From assembly GCF_034427455.1 (NCBI RefSeq), contig NZ_JAXQNN010000004.1, forward strand, positions 62,001-126,000: a stretch of DNA of 64,000 nt, read 5' to 3'. The stretch comes from Jeotgalibacillus haloalkalitolerans (GTDB lineage Bacteria; Bacillota; Bacilli; Bacillales; Jeotgalibacillaceae). This document shows, piece after piece, positions 24,105 to 33,681 of this stretch. The translations under genes were made by a program, and so were the position numbers. The notes below the pieces were generated by a model. The model was not told the origin of the DNA, did no database searches, and saw nothing but the letters and a program-made list of their open reading frames with translations. Each line of letters opens with the position of its first letter. Position 1 is the first letter of the stretch.

Positions 24105-27100
24105 TTATTTCGCCTTCTGCTTCTTATTCATTTTTCTTGTTTCCGGATCAAGGAAACTATAGACGATCGGCACAATGAACAGTGTCAGGAATGTCGAACT
24201 GATAAGTCCTCCAATCACTGTAATGGCCATCGGCTGATTAATTTCCGTTCCTTCACCGATTCCGAGTGCTAATGGCACCAGCCCAAGGATGGTTGTTAGT
24301 GCAGTCATCAGAATTGGACGTGCACGGTCTCTGACGGATGTATAAATCGCATCGTAACTTGCCATACCGGCAGCTTTTCGCTGATTAATATAGTCAACAA
24401 GTACGATTCCATTATTTACAACAATACCGGTCAGGATCAACAACCCGATAATCGAGGTTACGCTGACAGGTGTTTGCGTAACGAATTGCGCAATCGCAAC
24501 ACCGATAACCATTAGCGGTACTGTAAACATAATAACAAACGGGTACTTAAATGACTCAAACTGTGCAGCCATTACAAAGTACACTAATACAACTGCAAGA
24601 CCTACTGCTAAAAGCATATCCATAATTGAATCTTCAAGCAGCTCTCTGTCTCCACCAAATACTACTTCAGTTTCATCAGCAAGATTCAGATCTGCAATTG
24701 CATCATCCACTTCCTGCGAGACCGCACCAAGGTTTGTATTTGTCGTATAGGAAGCTGTAAATCCTACTGCGGCCTGCTGGTCTATTCTCTGTATCGATAC
24801 AGGACCTTCCCCAATCGAGATCTCTGCAACCTCACTAAGAGTTACAAACTCTCCTGATGGTGTCCTTAGCGCTAGATCTTCAAGTCCTTCAATTGTATTG
24901 GCAATTTCTTCTTCATATTGAATATATACGTCATAAACGTCTGAATCGTCCGTGATAATCTGGGTTGTCAATGCCCCTCTTGTAACAGCATTCACTTCCT
25001 GGGAAATCTGGGCAGGAGACAGTCCAGCTGCTCTTGCATCTTCACGGTTAATCTCAATTTGAACTTCTTCAACTGTATCTTCAAGGTCAGTTTCAACCTC
25101 AGTGATCGTATTGAGCTCCAGTAATGCATCTCTGATCTGATCAACAGATTCATTCAGACGGGTTTCATTTGTATCCCTTACACTGAATGATAAAGTTTGT
25201 GGTGAAGTACCTGTTGCAGTCTGCAGAGAAGCAGACACTTCTGCAGTTTCGTTTACTGAAGTTGCTGCCTCTTCTATTTCAGGTGTGATCTTTTCAATCA
25301 GTTCGAATACTGATATGTCACGATCTTCAAGCGGCTTCATCTTGACAAAGATATTACCTGACGAACCATCAGGTGAATTATCAATTCCACCCTGACCGGA
25401 GGAGCCAGCCTGACTCAGATAAACTTCAATTGAGCCCTCCTGTCTTAATTCATCTTCAATTGCCGAGATGACCGCTTCAGTTTCTTCTAAAGCAGTACCA
25501 TTTTCAAGTGAGACACTGATATCAAAGAAACCTTCATCAGTGGCCGGAAGGAATTGAGTTCCGACTGATGCAATGCCGAAACCACCTGCACCCAGCAGGA
25601 TAAATGTAATAAGAATTGGCACCCATCTGTGTCTGAGAGACCATTTAACCGACCCCATAAAGCGTTTTGTAAATGGAGATTGCCTTCTCTTTTTCTCAAG
25701 GTCTTCTTTTGGTTCTTTCAGCATTTTGCTCGCGAGCATCGGAATAACTGTTAAAGCGACGACCAGTGAGGCAAATAAACTGAATGAAATAGTTAAGGCA
25801 AATTCAGTAAATAAATCACCAATTAATCCTTCTATGAATACGACTGGTATAAAAACAGCAATCGTGGTAAGAGTAGATGCTGTAATCGCACTTGCTACCT
25901 CTTTAGCACCATCTCTTGCAGCTGTCTTAGGATCTTTTTTCATTCCCAGATGTCTGTAAATATTTTCAAGTACAACGATCGCATTATCGACCAGCATCCC
26001 AATTCCAAGTGCCAATGCACCGAGCGTGAAAATATTAAGTGAGAAATCTGCAAAGTACATCAATACAAAAGTCACAATGACTGAATATGGGATTGCCACA
26101 CCAATAATAATCGGACTCTTAATATTTCTCAGAAATAAGAACAATACTGCCATCGCGAAAAGTCCACCGAAAATTAATGAACTGGCAATATTCCCTATCG
26201 CAAGCTGGATGTAATCCCCCTGATCAAAGAGCACATCTGCTGTTACGCTTTCATACTGTTCTTCTTCAAGTAATTCATTAAGCGCATCTTGAAATGCAGT
26301 GGAAACGTCCGCTGTGTTTGCATCTGCTTCCTGTAAAACACTGATCAGGACGGCACTTTCATCATTTGCACGTGTGATCACTGACTGCTCCGGTTCTCCG
26401 AGCTCTACGCTTGCGACATCCGCAAGCGTTATATCATCACCTGTGGCAGGATCTGCTGAGACAACAAGATCTTCAATTTCCTCTACTGAAGTTAATGTGC
26501 TCAAAATCCTTGTGGTCAGGCTCTTACCATCTGTTTCAACAGTGTCACCAGGGAACGAAACATTATTAGCCTGGATTACATTTGAGATATCTGTCTGAGT
26601 CAGACCAAATGTCTGAAGCTCGTCCTGATCAAGTGAAATTCTGACTTCCTCAGCAAGAGAGTTTGAGATATCTACACTCGCAACGCCTTCTGTTCTTGAG
26701 AGTTCCACTTCAAGTTCTTCAGCAAGATTACGGATATTCGTTTCTTCATCTGAAGATCTGAGACTCATCTGTATAACAGGGAACTGAGACGGGTCAAATT
26801 TAAGAACACGGGGCTGATTTGCATCATCCGGCAATTGCACCTGCTCCACTGCCCGTCTGATATCCCCTTCAACCTCATCAATATCTGTTGAAAAGTTAAA
26901 CTCAAGCAGGACCAGGTTAGATCCCTCTGTTGAAGTAGACTGGACATTTTCAAGCCCGGGAAGCTGTGCCACCTGTGCCTCAATGGGCTTTGTAACTTTT
27001 TCAAGCACTTCTGTCGGGCCTGCCCCCGGATAGGATGTAACGACAACTGAGACCGGCGCATTAATGTTCGGGATCAGCTGAAGCGGGATCCTGGTTAACG

Positions 27101-27182
27101 AGATTGTACCTATTAAAAGAACAATCAGCATTGTTACGATTGTAAATACGGGCCGTCTGATTGAAAAACGACTGATGTTCAA
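24105..27182 (-). CDS. RND family exporter (AcrB/SwrC-like)
   Basis: A 1025-residue inner-membrane transporter of the hydrophobe/amphiphile efflux type. It has the usual start (SRFSIRRPVFTIVTMLIVLLIG), two large extracellular loops and twelve membrane segments in two blocks (about 320-510 and 840-1010). Proton-relay acidic residues lie in LGIGMLVDNAIVVLENIY near 390. The closest known Gram-positive relative is SwrC (YerP), which exports surfactin and other amphiphiles. No membrane-fusion protein is beside it. It starts at TTG with AAGGAG at eight bases. An operator-like palindrome lies in its promoter. Confidence 0.92.
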   Translation of the reverse strand: MNISRFSIRRPVFTIVTMLIVLLIGTISLTRIPLQLIPNINAPVSVVVTSYPGAGPTEVLEKVTKPIEAQVAQLPGLENVQSTSTEGSNLVLLEFNFSTDIDEVEGDIRRAVEQVQLPDDANQPRVLKFDPSQFPVIQMSLRSSDEETNIRNLAEELEVELSRTEGVASVDISNSLAEEVRISLDQDELQTFGLTQTDISNVIQANNVSFPGDTVETDGKSLTTRILSTLTSVEEIEDLVVSADPATGDDITLADVASVELGEPEQSVITRANDESAVLISVLQEADANTADVSTAFQDALNELLEEEQYESVTADVLFDQGDYIQLAIGNIASSLIFGGLFAMAVLFLFLRNIKSPIIIGVAIPYSVIVTFVLMYFADFSLNIFTLGALALGIGMLVDNAIVVLENIYRHLGMKKDPKTAARDGAKEVASAITASTLTTIAVFIPVVFIEGLIGDLFTEFALTISFSLFASLVVALTVIPMLASKMLKEPKEDLEKKRRQSPFTKRFMGSVKWSLRHRWVPILITFILLGAGGFGIASVGTQFLPATDEGFFDISVSLENGTALEETEAVISAIEDELRQEGSIEVYLSQAGSSGQGGIDNSPDGSSGNIFVKMKPLEDRDISVFELIEKITPEIEEAATSVNETAEVSASLQTATGTSPQTLSFSVRDTNETRLNESVDQIRDALLELNTITEVETDLEDTVEEVQIEINREDARAAGLSPAQISQEVNAVTRGALTTQIITDDSDVYDVYIQYEEEIANTIEGLEDLALRTPSGEFVTLSEVAEISIGEGPVSIQRIDQQAAVGFTASYTTNTNLGAVSQEVDDAIADLNLADETEVVFGGDRELLEDSIMDMLLAVGLAVVLVYFVMAAQFESFKYPFVIMFTVPLMVIGVAIAQFVTQTPVSVTSIIGLLILTGIVVNNGIVLVDYINQRKAAGMASYDAIYTSVRDRARPILMTALTTILGLVPLALGIGEGTEINQPMAITVIGGLISSTFLTLFIVPIVYSFLDPETRKMNKKQKAK

Positions 27183-27235
27183 GTGAAACGCTCCTTCCGC
27201 CAGTCTAAATAAACCAGCATTTTACTGTACTTTTC

Positions 27236-27264
27236 ACTATACCGACAAACCTGTCGCTAATCAA
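27236..27264 (-). promoter_or_regulatory. RND exporter promoter with palindromic operator
   Basis: On the minus strand TTGATT (27264-27259) and TATAGT (27241-27236) are separated by 17 bases. The spacer holds the inverted repeat CGACA-GGTT-TGTCG (27256-27243). This layout is typical of repression by a TetR-family protein, but no such regulator is encoded in the window. Confidence 0.7.
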
Positions 27265-27296
27265 TTTTAAAATGTCCCGTTCACAATATCATCAAA

Positions 27297-28661
27297 TCAT
27301 TCGGCTCTCGTAACAGTCCATCCAGTGAAAACATAAAGCAATGTCAGGACCGGAGAGATCAGGCAAAAGAAAGCAAAAGGAAGGTAATCAATCACCTCAA
27401 CGCCTAAAACACCTGTAATGAATACACCGCACACGCCCCATGGTACCAGCGGATTGATCACCGTGCCGGCATCTTCAAGTACCCTTGACAGATTCTTTCT
27501 TTCAATTTTTTCTTCATCCACTTTATGGGCAAATGTTTCGCCTGTCAGAAGAATTGATAAATACTGTTCACCGATCAGCACGTTTGTTCCAACAGCTGTA
27601 CCCGCTGCTTTAACGAGCGTATTTTTTGAATGATTTATTTTCTCAAAGAGCGCAGGAATTACACCTGTCGTAAATAATAATCCACCGAGTCCCAGGGCAA
27701 GGAATACAAGTGAAATCGTGAACATCATTGACTCAACCCCACCTCGGTTCAGCAGTTCATTAATCTGCTCGTTCTCGGATGAAGCTGAATAACCTGAAAA
27801 TAAAACCTGAAAGAGCTCTGATACTGGTACAGTACTGTGAAAATAAGTAATCACAATACTGAACAGAATGGCTGATATGAGTGTCATCAGCGCTGGAATT
27901 TTTTTAGCTGCAAAAATAAACAGTAAGAGAATCGGCAGCAGGCTGTATAAATGGACCAACCCTGTGTCCAACAATTGGTCTCTGATTGCCGAGATTCCGC
28001 TATTTCCGGCTTTCTGATCAGATGAAAAAAGCATAAAAAATACTGCCGTTAAAACAAATGCCGGAATCGTTGTCCATGACATATGGCGGATATGGGTAAA
28101 GAGATCGACACCCACAACGGATGAAGCTAAGTTCGTTGTATCAGACAGCGGAGACATTTTATCACCGAAAAAAGCACCTGATACAATCGCACCCGCTGTT
28201 ACCGCCAGAGATAGATCAAGTGAACCGGCAATACTAATGAATACCACACCGACTGTTGCAACAGTAGTCAGAGAGCTGCCTATACTGATTCCGATAATGG
28301 CTGTAATCGCAAATACAGCGGTAAAGAAAAATGGAAAATCAGTTAAATACAACCCGTAGTACATGAGTGTCGGAATTGTGCCCGACAGCATAAATGAACT
28401 GATTAACACACCTATAAACAAAAAGATAAAAATTGCTGCCATTCCGGAAGCTGCGCCTGAAATCATTCCTTCCTGCAACTTTTTGAATGGTGCTTTTTTA
28501 ATCAATCCGAATAAAATTAAAAGTAGGATCGATATCATAATTGGCATATGAGGCACGGAACCAAAACCAATCATACTTACACTCATAATGGCAATGATCA
28601 TTACAACAATCAGTGCTCCCTCTGTTAAAGAAGGCAGAATTTCCTGATGAATCTTTTTCAT
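27297..28661 (-). CDS. NhaC-family transporter, probable tyrosine-regulated
   Basis: A 454-residue membrane protein with about twelve hydrophobic segments and the NhaC-family signature SGAFFGDKMSPLSDTTNLA near residue 163. NhaC proteins are called Na+/H+ antiporters. However, this gene sits behind a T-box whose likely specifier is UAC. Comparative work on T-boxes has proposed that such NhaC-like genes (B. subtilis yheL type) encode tyrosine transporters. I therefore favour sodium-coupled amino-acid uptake or exchange over pH homeostasis. GGAGG precedes the ATG at good spacing. Confidence 0.85.
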   Translation of the reverse strand: MKKIHQEILPSLTEGALIVVMIIAIMSVSMIGFGSVPHMPIMISILLLILFGLIKKAPFKKLQEGMISGAASGMAAIFIFLFIGVLISSFMLSGTIPTLMYYGLYLTDFPFFFTAVFAITAIIGISIGSSLTTVATVGVVFISIAGSLDLSLAVTAGAIVSGAFFGDKMSPLSDTTNLASSVVGVDLFTHIRHMSWTTIPAFVLTAVFFMLFSSDQKAGNSGISAIRDQLLDTGLVHLYSLLPILLLFIFAAKKIPALMTLISAILFSIVITYFHSTVPVSELFQVLFSGYSASSENEQINELLNRGGVESMMFTISLVFLALGLGGLLFTTGVIPALFEKINHSKNTLVKAAGTAVGTNVLIGEQYLSILLTGETFAHKVDEEKIERKNLSRVLEDAGTVINPLVPWGVCGVFITGVLGVEVIDYLPFAFFCLISPVLTLLYVFTGWTVTRAE

Positions 28662-28689
28662 AAAAAGTCCTCCAAACCAGACAATGTAG

Positions 28690-28923
28690 ACGCAAAAAAC
28701 TCCGCCCCCACAAAAGGGACGAAGTTAACTCCGCGGTACCACCCAAATTAGTATTACACTCACTCAAACCGTACATCCATAAGACAGTTGTAATTCGATC
28801 AGTGAACTGCCTGGGATCTCACCATCCTCCCAGTCTCTTTGTGCTGCAGGTCAAACATCTACTTTCTCTGCCGGATCATCGCAATATACTGTTTTACTTA
28901 AACGCTTTTAAGTGATAAAGTAT
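28690..28923 (-). promoter_or_regulatory. T-box riboswitch, probable tyrosine specificity
   Basis: The minus strand holds the T-box antiterminator sequence TGGGTGGTACCGCG at 28746-28733, followed by a terminator (stem GGAGTTAACTTCGTCCC / complementary arm) and TTTTTT near 28700. Stem I features AGTAGATG and GATGGTGAGA are visible upstream. In the specifier loop, GAAT is followed by TAC and AA at 28792-28790. I read TAC as the specifier, which would mean uncharged tRNA-Tyr induces the downstream NhaC-family gene. TTA in an alternative register is less likely. Confidence 0.9.
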
Positions 28924-28929
28924 ACGATG

Positions 28930-28958
28930 ATTTTATACGGATTCGGTTCAACCGTCAA
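28930..28958 (-). promoter_or_regulatory. SigA promoter of the T-box leader
   Basis: On the minus strand TTGACG (28958-28953) and TAAAAT (28935-28930) are separated by 17 bases, just upstream of the T-box RNA. Confidence 0.7.
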
Positions 28959-28968
28959 GTCACAACCT

Positions 28969-29994
28969 TCAGGATGCGACTGATGTATTAATGATTGGTG
29001 TTGTTGCTGTCGGCTCAGGCTTACCGATTAAGTATCCCTGACAGAGATCAATACCGATCTCTTTACAGATTCTTAACTCTTCCACTCTCTCAAGGCCTTC
29101 TGCTAATACAGTAATACCAAGTTCTTTTGAAATGTGATTGACTTCAGCCAGAAATTCCTGTTTTTTCATATCTTCATCACAGCGGTCAACAAATGAACGG
29201 TCTATTTTCACATAATTAGGTTCGAGCATTTTCAGCATCTCAATCGTTGAAAAACCCGCTCCTACATCATCAAGTGCAACCTTCATTCCCTCACGCTTAT
29301 ATGTTTTAAATACTTTCTTTAAATGATCTACATCCTGGATTTTTTCAGTCTCAACAACTTCAAAAACAAGGTCGGCAGGGTCAACCTGATACTTATTTAC
29401 AACATGGAATGTATGCTGCAGGCAGTATTCAGGATTATAAATAGTAGAAGGAAGAAAATTAATAAAGCTTTTAATACCTGAAGGAATGTGGTTTTTCCTT
29501 GCACGTATCGCTTCCTCTCTTGCTCTCTGATCAAGCAGCGAGTGCATTTCAGCCTGATTGGCTACCTGGAACAGTTCATAAGGCGAGATTTTCTTTTCAC
29601 TGCTGTCAGCTCTCAGCAGTGACTCATATGCATACAGCTCTCCTGAGGAAATATTAACAATCGGCTGAAGATGGCTGACCAGCTTTCCATCCTGTATAAA
29701 TTCGACTGTTTCCCTGTTTTCAAGCCTTATTTTAAACAAGTCAGCATTCATATATTGAGCATAGTGATTCTTCGATGAAATTCCACATTCAATGTGATTG
29801 TTCACCTGAATCACTTCATCTGCCATACTTTCAAGCTGATTCAGGTTTTCATAACCGGCTTTATATGCACCACCCAAACCAATGACCGGGAAAGACAGCG
29901 ATTTTATTTCACTTTCACTGACATTTTTCAGATGAAAAGTGCCCTCTTCTGAAAATCTCATACTAACTCCGCAGTTTACACACTTGGTAACCAT
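28969..29994 (-). CDS. EAL domain protein with N-terminal CxxC
   Basis: A 341-residue soluble protein. The first residues hold CVNC, which could bind metal. An EAL domain fills about residues 100-335. Active-site elements are partly changed: EAL reads ESL (AYESLLRAD), DDFGTG reads DDVGAG, while the Glu of FEVVETE, the Lys of VKIDRSF and AEGLE are kept. EAL enzymes hydrolyse cyclic di-GMP. Most metal ligands remain, so activity is plausible but uncertain. It is a single gene between the T-box promoter and the prfC terminator. Confidence 0.82.
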   Translation of the reverse strand: MVTKCVNCGVSMRFSEEGTFHLKNVSESEIKSLSFPVIGLGGAYKAGYENLNQLESMADEVIQVNNHIECGISSKNHYAQYMNADLFKIRLENRETVEFIQDGKLVSHLQPIVNISSGELYAYESLLRADSSEKKISPYELFQVANQAEMHSLLDQRAREEAIRARKNHIPSGIKSFINFLPSTIYNPEYCLQHTFHVVNKYQVDPADLVFEVVETEKIQDVDHLKKVFKTYKREGMKVALDDVGAGFSTIEMLKMLEPNYVKIDRSFVDRCDEDMKKQEFLAEVNHISKELGITVLAEGLERVEELRICKEIGIDLCQGYLIGKPEPTATTPIINTSVAS

Positions 29995-30092
29995 TCATTC
30001 GCCCCACCTTCATTTTTCTTTCATGCTGCTATTTATCTACCCTACAAAAGCATACTTTATTCCTACTCTTTAGTAAATTTATATTGTTTTTT

Positions 30093-30133
30093 ATTAAAAA
30101 ATATCCTGCCGGGCCTCCGGCAGGATATTTTTC
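30093..30133. terminator. Strong terminator downstream of prfC
   Basis: ATATCCTGCCGG and CCGGCAGGATAT form a perfect 12-base stem with a four-base loop. T-runs occur on both strands, so it may work in both directions. Confidence 0.9.
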
Positions 30134-30137
30134 TTTT

Positions 30138-31703
30138 CTATAAGAGACTGTATAATTTAATCTCTGGGTGCTTATCAGAAAACCATCTCATCGCAAAATC
30201 ATTTTCAAATAAGAACACAAGCTTTCCGTATCTGTCTTTCACAAGCATACTTCTTTGTGATGACATGGCATCTTTCACATCTTCTTCATTTTCAATCCAG
30301 CGGGCAATTTTGGATCCGATGTTTTCCATCATCACATCAGTATTGTATTCATTCTTCATGCGGTGCTCGAACACTTCAAACTGAAGCTGCCCTACTGCGC
30401 CAAGAATGATTTCATCTGTTCTGTAGGTTTTATAGAGCTGGATCGCACCTTCCTGTACCAGCTGGTTAATTCCTTTATGGAAATGTTTTTGCTTCATTAC
30501 ATTCTTTGCAGTTACTCTCATAAATAACTCAGGCGTAAACTGTGGCAGCTTTTCGAATGCAAAATTCTTTTTCCCGCCGGTCAGCGTGTCGCCTATCTGA
30601 TAGTTTCCTGTATCGTGGATCCCGATAATGTCACCACTTACCGCATTATCAACTGTGTTACGGTCATCTGCAAGGAAAGACGTGGAAGAACTCAGCTTAA
30701 TCGTCTTTCCGGTTCTGCTCAGCTGCACAGGCATTCCCCGTTCAAATTGACCTGAACAGATTCTAAGGAAAGCGATTCTGTCACGGTGAGCAGGGTTCAT
30801 ATTGGCCTGAATCTTAAAGATGAAGCCTGAGAATTCTTCTTCTGTTGCTTCTACTTCACCTTGATCTGTCTGTCTTGGCTGCGGTGATGGAGCAAACTGC
30901 AGATAAGTTTCCAGGAACGTCTGTACACCAAAGTTTGTTAAAGCACTTCCAAAGAATACAGGTGTTACTTCACCTTTCTTCAGCCTCTCAGTTGTAAACT
31001 CATTTCCAGCTTCATTAAGAAGCATTACGTCTTCTAACGCCTGATCATATAGAGAAGTTTTTTTGATGTCATAGTCCCCATCAAGTTCACCTTCTTCATT
31101 TAATGGAAGAAAACGCTGGTTTTCATCTACTCTGAACTGTTCGATCCGGTTATGGTGACGGTCATAAATGCCCAGAAATTCTTTACCCATTCCGATCGGC
31201 CAGTTCATTGCATAGGACTCAATTCCAAGTACTTCCTCTAATTCCTCCATAATTTCAAGCGGCTCTCTACCCTGACGGTCAAGCTTATTAACGAATGTAA
31301 AGATTGGAATTCCTCTCATTTTACAAACTTTAAACAGCTTCAATGTCTGTGCTTCAATCCCTTTTGCTGCATCTATAATCATGACCGCACTGTCAACTGC
31401 CATCAGTGTACGGTATGTGTCTTCACTGAAGTCCTGGTGACCCGGTGTATCGAGTATATTAATTCTTTTTCCCAGATAGTCGAATTGCATCACTGAAGAA
31501 GTCACCGAAATTCCACGCTGCTTCTCAATTTCCATCCAGTCAGACGTTGCAAACTTTCCAGTCTTTTTCCCTTTGACTGTCCCAGCTGCTCTGATTGCCC
31601 CACCGAATAATAACAGTTGCTCTGTCAAAGTTGTTTTACCGGCATCCGGGTGAGAAATAATTGCAAACGTTCTGCGTGATTGTACCTCATCTATAAGTGT
31701 CAT
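30138..31703 (-). CDS. prfC: Peptide chain release factor 3
   Basis: A 521-residue translational GTPase. G1 is [10 protein letters not shown]3 is DTPGHQDF, G4 is NKLD, and the later domains match RF3 ([15 protein letters not shown] near residue 420). RF3 uses GTP to recycle RF1/RF2 after peptide release. B. subtilis lacks it, from memory, while many other Firmicutes have it. AGAGG is correctly spaced for the ATG at 31703 rather than 31709. It is a single gene with its own terminator. Confidence 0.95.
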   Translation of the reverse strand: MTLIDEVQSRRTFAIISHPDAGKTTLTEQLLLFGGAIRAAGTVKGKKTGKFATSDWMEIEKQRGISVTSSVMQFDYLGKRINILDTPGHQDFSEDTYRTLMAVDSAVMIIDAAKGIEAQTLKLFKVCKMRGIPIFTFVNKLDRQGREPLEIMEELEEVLGIESYAMNWPIGMGKEFLGIYDRHHNRIEQFRVDENQRFLPLNEEGELDGDYDIKKTSLYDQALEDVMLLNEAGNEFTTERLKKGEVTPVFFGSALTNFGVQTFLETYLQFAPSPQPRQTDQGEVEATEEEFSGFIFKIQANMNPAHRDRIAFLRICSGQFERGMPVQLSRTGKTIKLSSSTSFLADDRNTVDNAVSGDIIGIHDTGNYQIGDTLTGGKKNFAFEKLPQFTPELFMRVTAKNVMKQKHFHKGINQLVQEGAIQLYKTYRTDEIILGAVGQLQFEVFEHRMKNEYNTDVMMENIGSKIARWIENEEDVKDAMSSQRSMLVKDRYGKLVFLFENDFAMRWFSDKHPEIKLYSLL

Positions 31704-31802
31704 ATCCATTTCCTCTCATGTATGAATTTCTACCTTTAACATCATATTAGTTTCTATAACATAATGCAATCCAACGCAAAATGTTAAAAAGCACATCCAG
31801 AG

Positions 31803-31853
31803 TTGTACAACTCATTAACACATTGTATAAATAAGTTGTACACTACTTGTACC
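31803..31853 (+). promoter_or_regulatory. Promoter with four TTGTA(C/T) repeats
   Basis: TTGTAC (31803-31808), 17 bases and TATAAA (31826-31831) form a good SigA promoter. TTGTAC or TTGTAT also begins at 31823, 31836 and 31847, and the first lies in the palindrome GTTGTACAAC. The two downstream copies flank the probable transcription start, so the set could be an operator array for the surface protein/sortase operon. Confidence 0.55.
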
Positions 31854-31878
31854 AATTAAAAAAAGGAGCGTGATTTTT

Positions 31879-32679
31879 GTGAAGAAACTTTTTAGTTCGA
31901 TCGCTGCAGCAATCATGGTAATGGCTATGATGGGCGGCGCAGCACTGGCTGACAATCATGAAGGTGGAGAAGGCTGGGTTCGAGTCATTCACGCATCACC
32001 TGACGCACCGGCAGTAGATGTTTATGTAAATGGCGAAGCAGTTGTTGAAGGCGCAGAATTCAAAGCATTCACAGATTACTTAGCACTCCCTGCAGGCGAC
32101 CATGAAGTAGAAATCTTCCCTGCTGGAGACACAGAAACAGCTGTCATTTCTGAAACACTTACAGTTGAAGAAGGTATGTACTATACTGCAGCTGCTGTAG
32201 GAACACTTGATAGCATTGAACTTAACGTGACACAAGATGACCTTACAATTGGTGAAGGAATGACAAAAGTTCGTGCAGGACACTTCTCTCCTGATGCACC
32301 GGCAGTAGATGTTGGTCTGATTGATGGAGACGCAGTATTCTCTGGAGCAGAATTCCCTGGAGTTACTGATTTTGCAGAGCTTGAAGCTGGCACATATGAC
32401 CTTGAAGTACGTACACCAGAAGGAGATCAGGTACTTGATCTGTCTGGTACAGCACTAGAAGCTGGAACAGCATACAGTGTTTATGCAGTTAATACACTTG
32501 ATAGCATTGAGCCATTAGTGGTTACTGCATCTGCATCAGAAAGCATGCCTTCTGAAATGCCTGAAACAGGTATGGGCGGAGCAGCAAACCAGTCTAATGC
32601 AGGTATGATGGCAGTAGCAGCAATTGCTGCTGGAGCAGCACTACTGATTGTATTCCGCAAGCGCGTATTCCAATCATAA
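31879..32679 (+). CDS. Secreted DUF4397 protein with sortase-type anchor
   Basis: A 266-residue exported protein. The signal peptide ends near ALA24. Two DUF4397 repeats follow (VRVIHASPDAPAVDVYVNG and VRAGHFSPDAPAVDVGL), spanning about 30-215. The C-terminus has MPETG at about 227-231, a hydrophobic stretch and RKR, the layout of a cell-wall sorting signal with Met in place of Leu. The next gene encodes a sortase, so this is very likely its substrate. GTG at 31879 lies 10 bases from GGAG; GTG at 31870 is too close to it. The role of DUF4397 is unknown. Confidence 0.88.
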   Translation: MKKLFSSIAAAIMVMAMMGGAALADNHEGGEGWVRVIHASPDAPAVDVYVNGEAVVEGAEFKAFTDYLALPAGDHEVEIFPAGDTETAVISETLTVEEGMYYTAAAVGTLDSIELNVTQDDLTIGEGMTKVRAGHFSPDAPAVDVGLIDGDAVFSGAEFPGVTDFAELEAGTYDLEVRTPEGDQVLDLSGTALEAGTAYSVYAVNTLDSIEPLVVTASASESMPSEMPETGMGGAANQSNAGMMAVAAIAAGAALLIVFRKRVFQS

Positions 32680-32685
32680 TTAAAA

Positions 32686-33366
32686 ATGAAAAGATTATTG
32701 ATATTTACAGGGCTGATTTTGATGATGGGCGGCTGCTCATCATCTGATCAGCTTTTTTCTGCAGATACGGCTGCTCCTCCTGCAGAAGAAACGGAAGAAA
32801 ATGTTGAGAATGCTGAAACGCCGGAACCCGATACTTCAGTGGAAGAAAATATTGAAAATGACGTTTCATCTGATACAGGTGAAGCAACTGTCACATCCAT
32901 TGTCCGTGATGTCTCTCTTACACCGAGCAGAGTAACAATTCCTGCAATTGGCGTTGACGCAGTGGTTAATCCATATGGACTTGACAATTCAGGCGGTATG
33001 GCTGTACCTGACAATGGTGAAGAGGTTGCCTGGTTTGAGCCGGGGTATAAGCCTGGTCAAAGAGGTAATGCAGTACTTGCAGGACACGTTGATAGTGAAA
33101 AGGCACCTGCTGTTTTTTGGGATCTAAAGGAGCTCTCTCCCGGCGATGAGATTACTGTAACTGATCCTAACGGGGAATCACTCGTTTTTGTGGTAAAGGA
33201 TTCAGTCGCTTATGAAACCGGGGAAGCACCAATTGAAGAGATTTTTGGTTCATCTCCTGAAAGAGGGTTGAATCTGATTACATGTACCGGTTATTTTGAC
33301 CGTAGTAATGGCGGATATGTTGAAAGATTAGTAGTCTATACAGAATTAAAGGCTGATCAGAGCTGA
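32686..33366 (+). CDS. Class F sortase, lipoprotein form
   Basis: A 226-residue protein starting with a lipoprotein signal (MMGGC, lipidated Cys17), then an acidic linker to about residue 60 and a sortase domain. The catalytic residues are His134 (AGHVD), Cys200 (LITCTG) and Arg214 (VERLVVY). Sortases cut LPxTG-like signals and attach proteins to the wall. Here the enzyme would be held by lipid and not by a membrane helix. It follows its likely substrate by six bases with no clear Shine-Dalgarno, so translational coupling is probable. Confidence 0.9.
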   Translation: MKRLLIFTGLILMMGGCSSSDQLFSADTAAPPAEETEENVENAETPEPDTSVEENIENDVSSDTGEATVTSIVRDVSLTPSRVTIPAIGVDAVVNPYGLDNSGGMAVPDNGEEVAWFEPGYKPGQRGNAVLAGHVDSEKAPAVFWDLKELSPGDEITVTDPNGESLVFVVKDSVAYETGEAPIEEIFGSSPERGLNLITCTGYFDRSNGGYVERLVVYTELKADQS

Positions 33367-33378
33367 TCAGCCTTTAAT
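33345..33378. terminator. Perfect palindrome across the sortase stop codon
   Basis: ATTAAAGGCTGATCAG and CTGATCAGCCTTTAAT form a 16-base stem with a two-base gap; the sortase stop codon lies inside. There is no T-run of note. It separates convergent genes and probably acts as a terminator or 3-prime stabiliser. Confidence 0.6.
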
Positions 33379-33382
33379 ATGG

Positions 33383-33622
33383 TTACATTTCTCCGGTCCA
33401 GCCGCGGATGCGTGAAGAAAGCTCTGAAGCCTCTGACTCAACTGTTCTATTAGATAATGACTCAGCGATTTGACGGTTGAGTTCCTCTCCTGCTTCTTCA
33501 TATGTAAAAAAGCAGGACCACTCTAGTGAAGGAATCGCAACCAGAATGGATTCCTCTTTTTTATTCTCATGGATGTATACAGTTCTTTCCCCATTCGAAC
33601 CATAGCTTTTTCTGATTTTCAA
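33383..33622 (-). CDS. Small conserved-looking protein, function unknown
   Basis: A 79-residue soluble protein with no signal peptide. It starts at TTG with a near-perfect GAGGAGGTG site, which is the main reason to accept it. The N-terminal half looks beta-rich (RTVYIHE, ESILVAIPS) and the C-terminal half helical. I do not recognise a family. It is convergent with the sortase gene and divergent from nupC. Confidence 0.65.
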   Translation of the reverse strand: MKIRKSYGSNGERTVYIHENKKEESILVAIPSLEWSCFFTYEEAGEELNRQIAESLSNRTVESEASELSSRIRGWTGEM

Positions 33623-33681
33623 GTTTTCACCTCCTCAGATGTCAGACATCATACATTTGTTTGACGTTTCTGTGACGTTTA

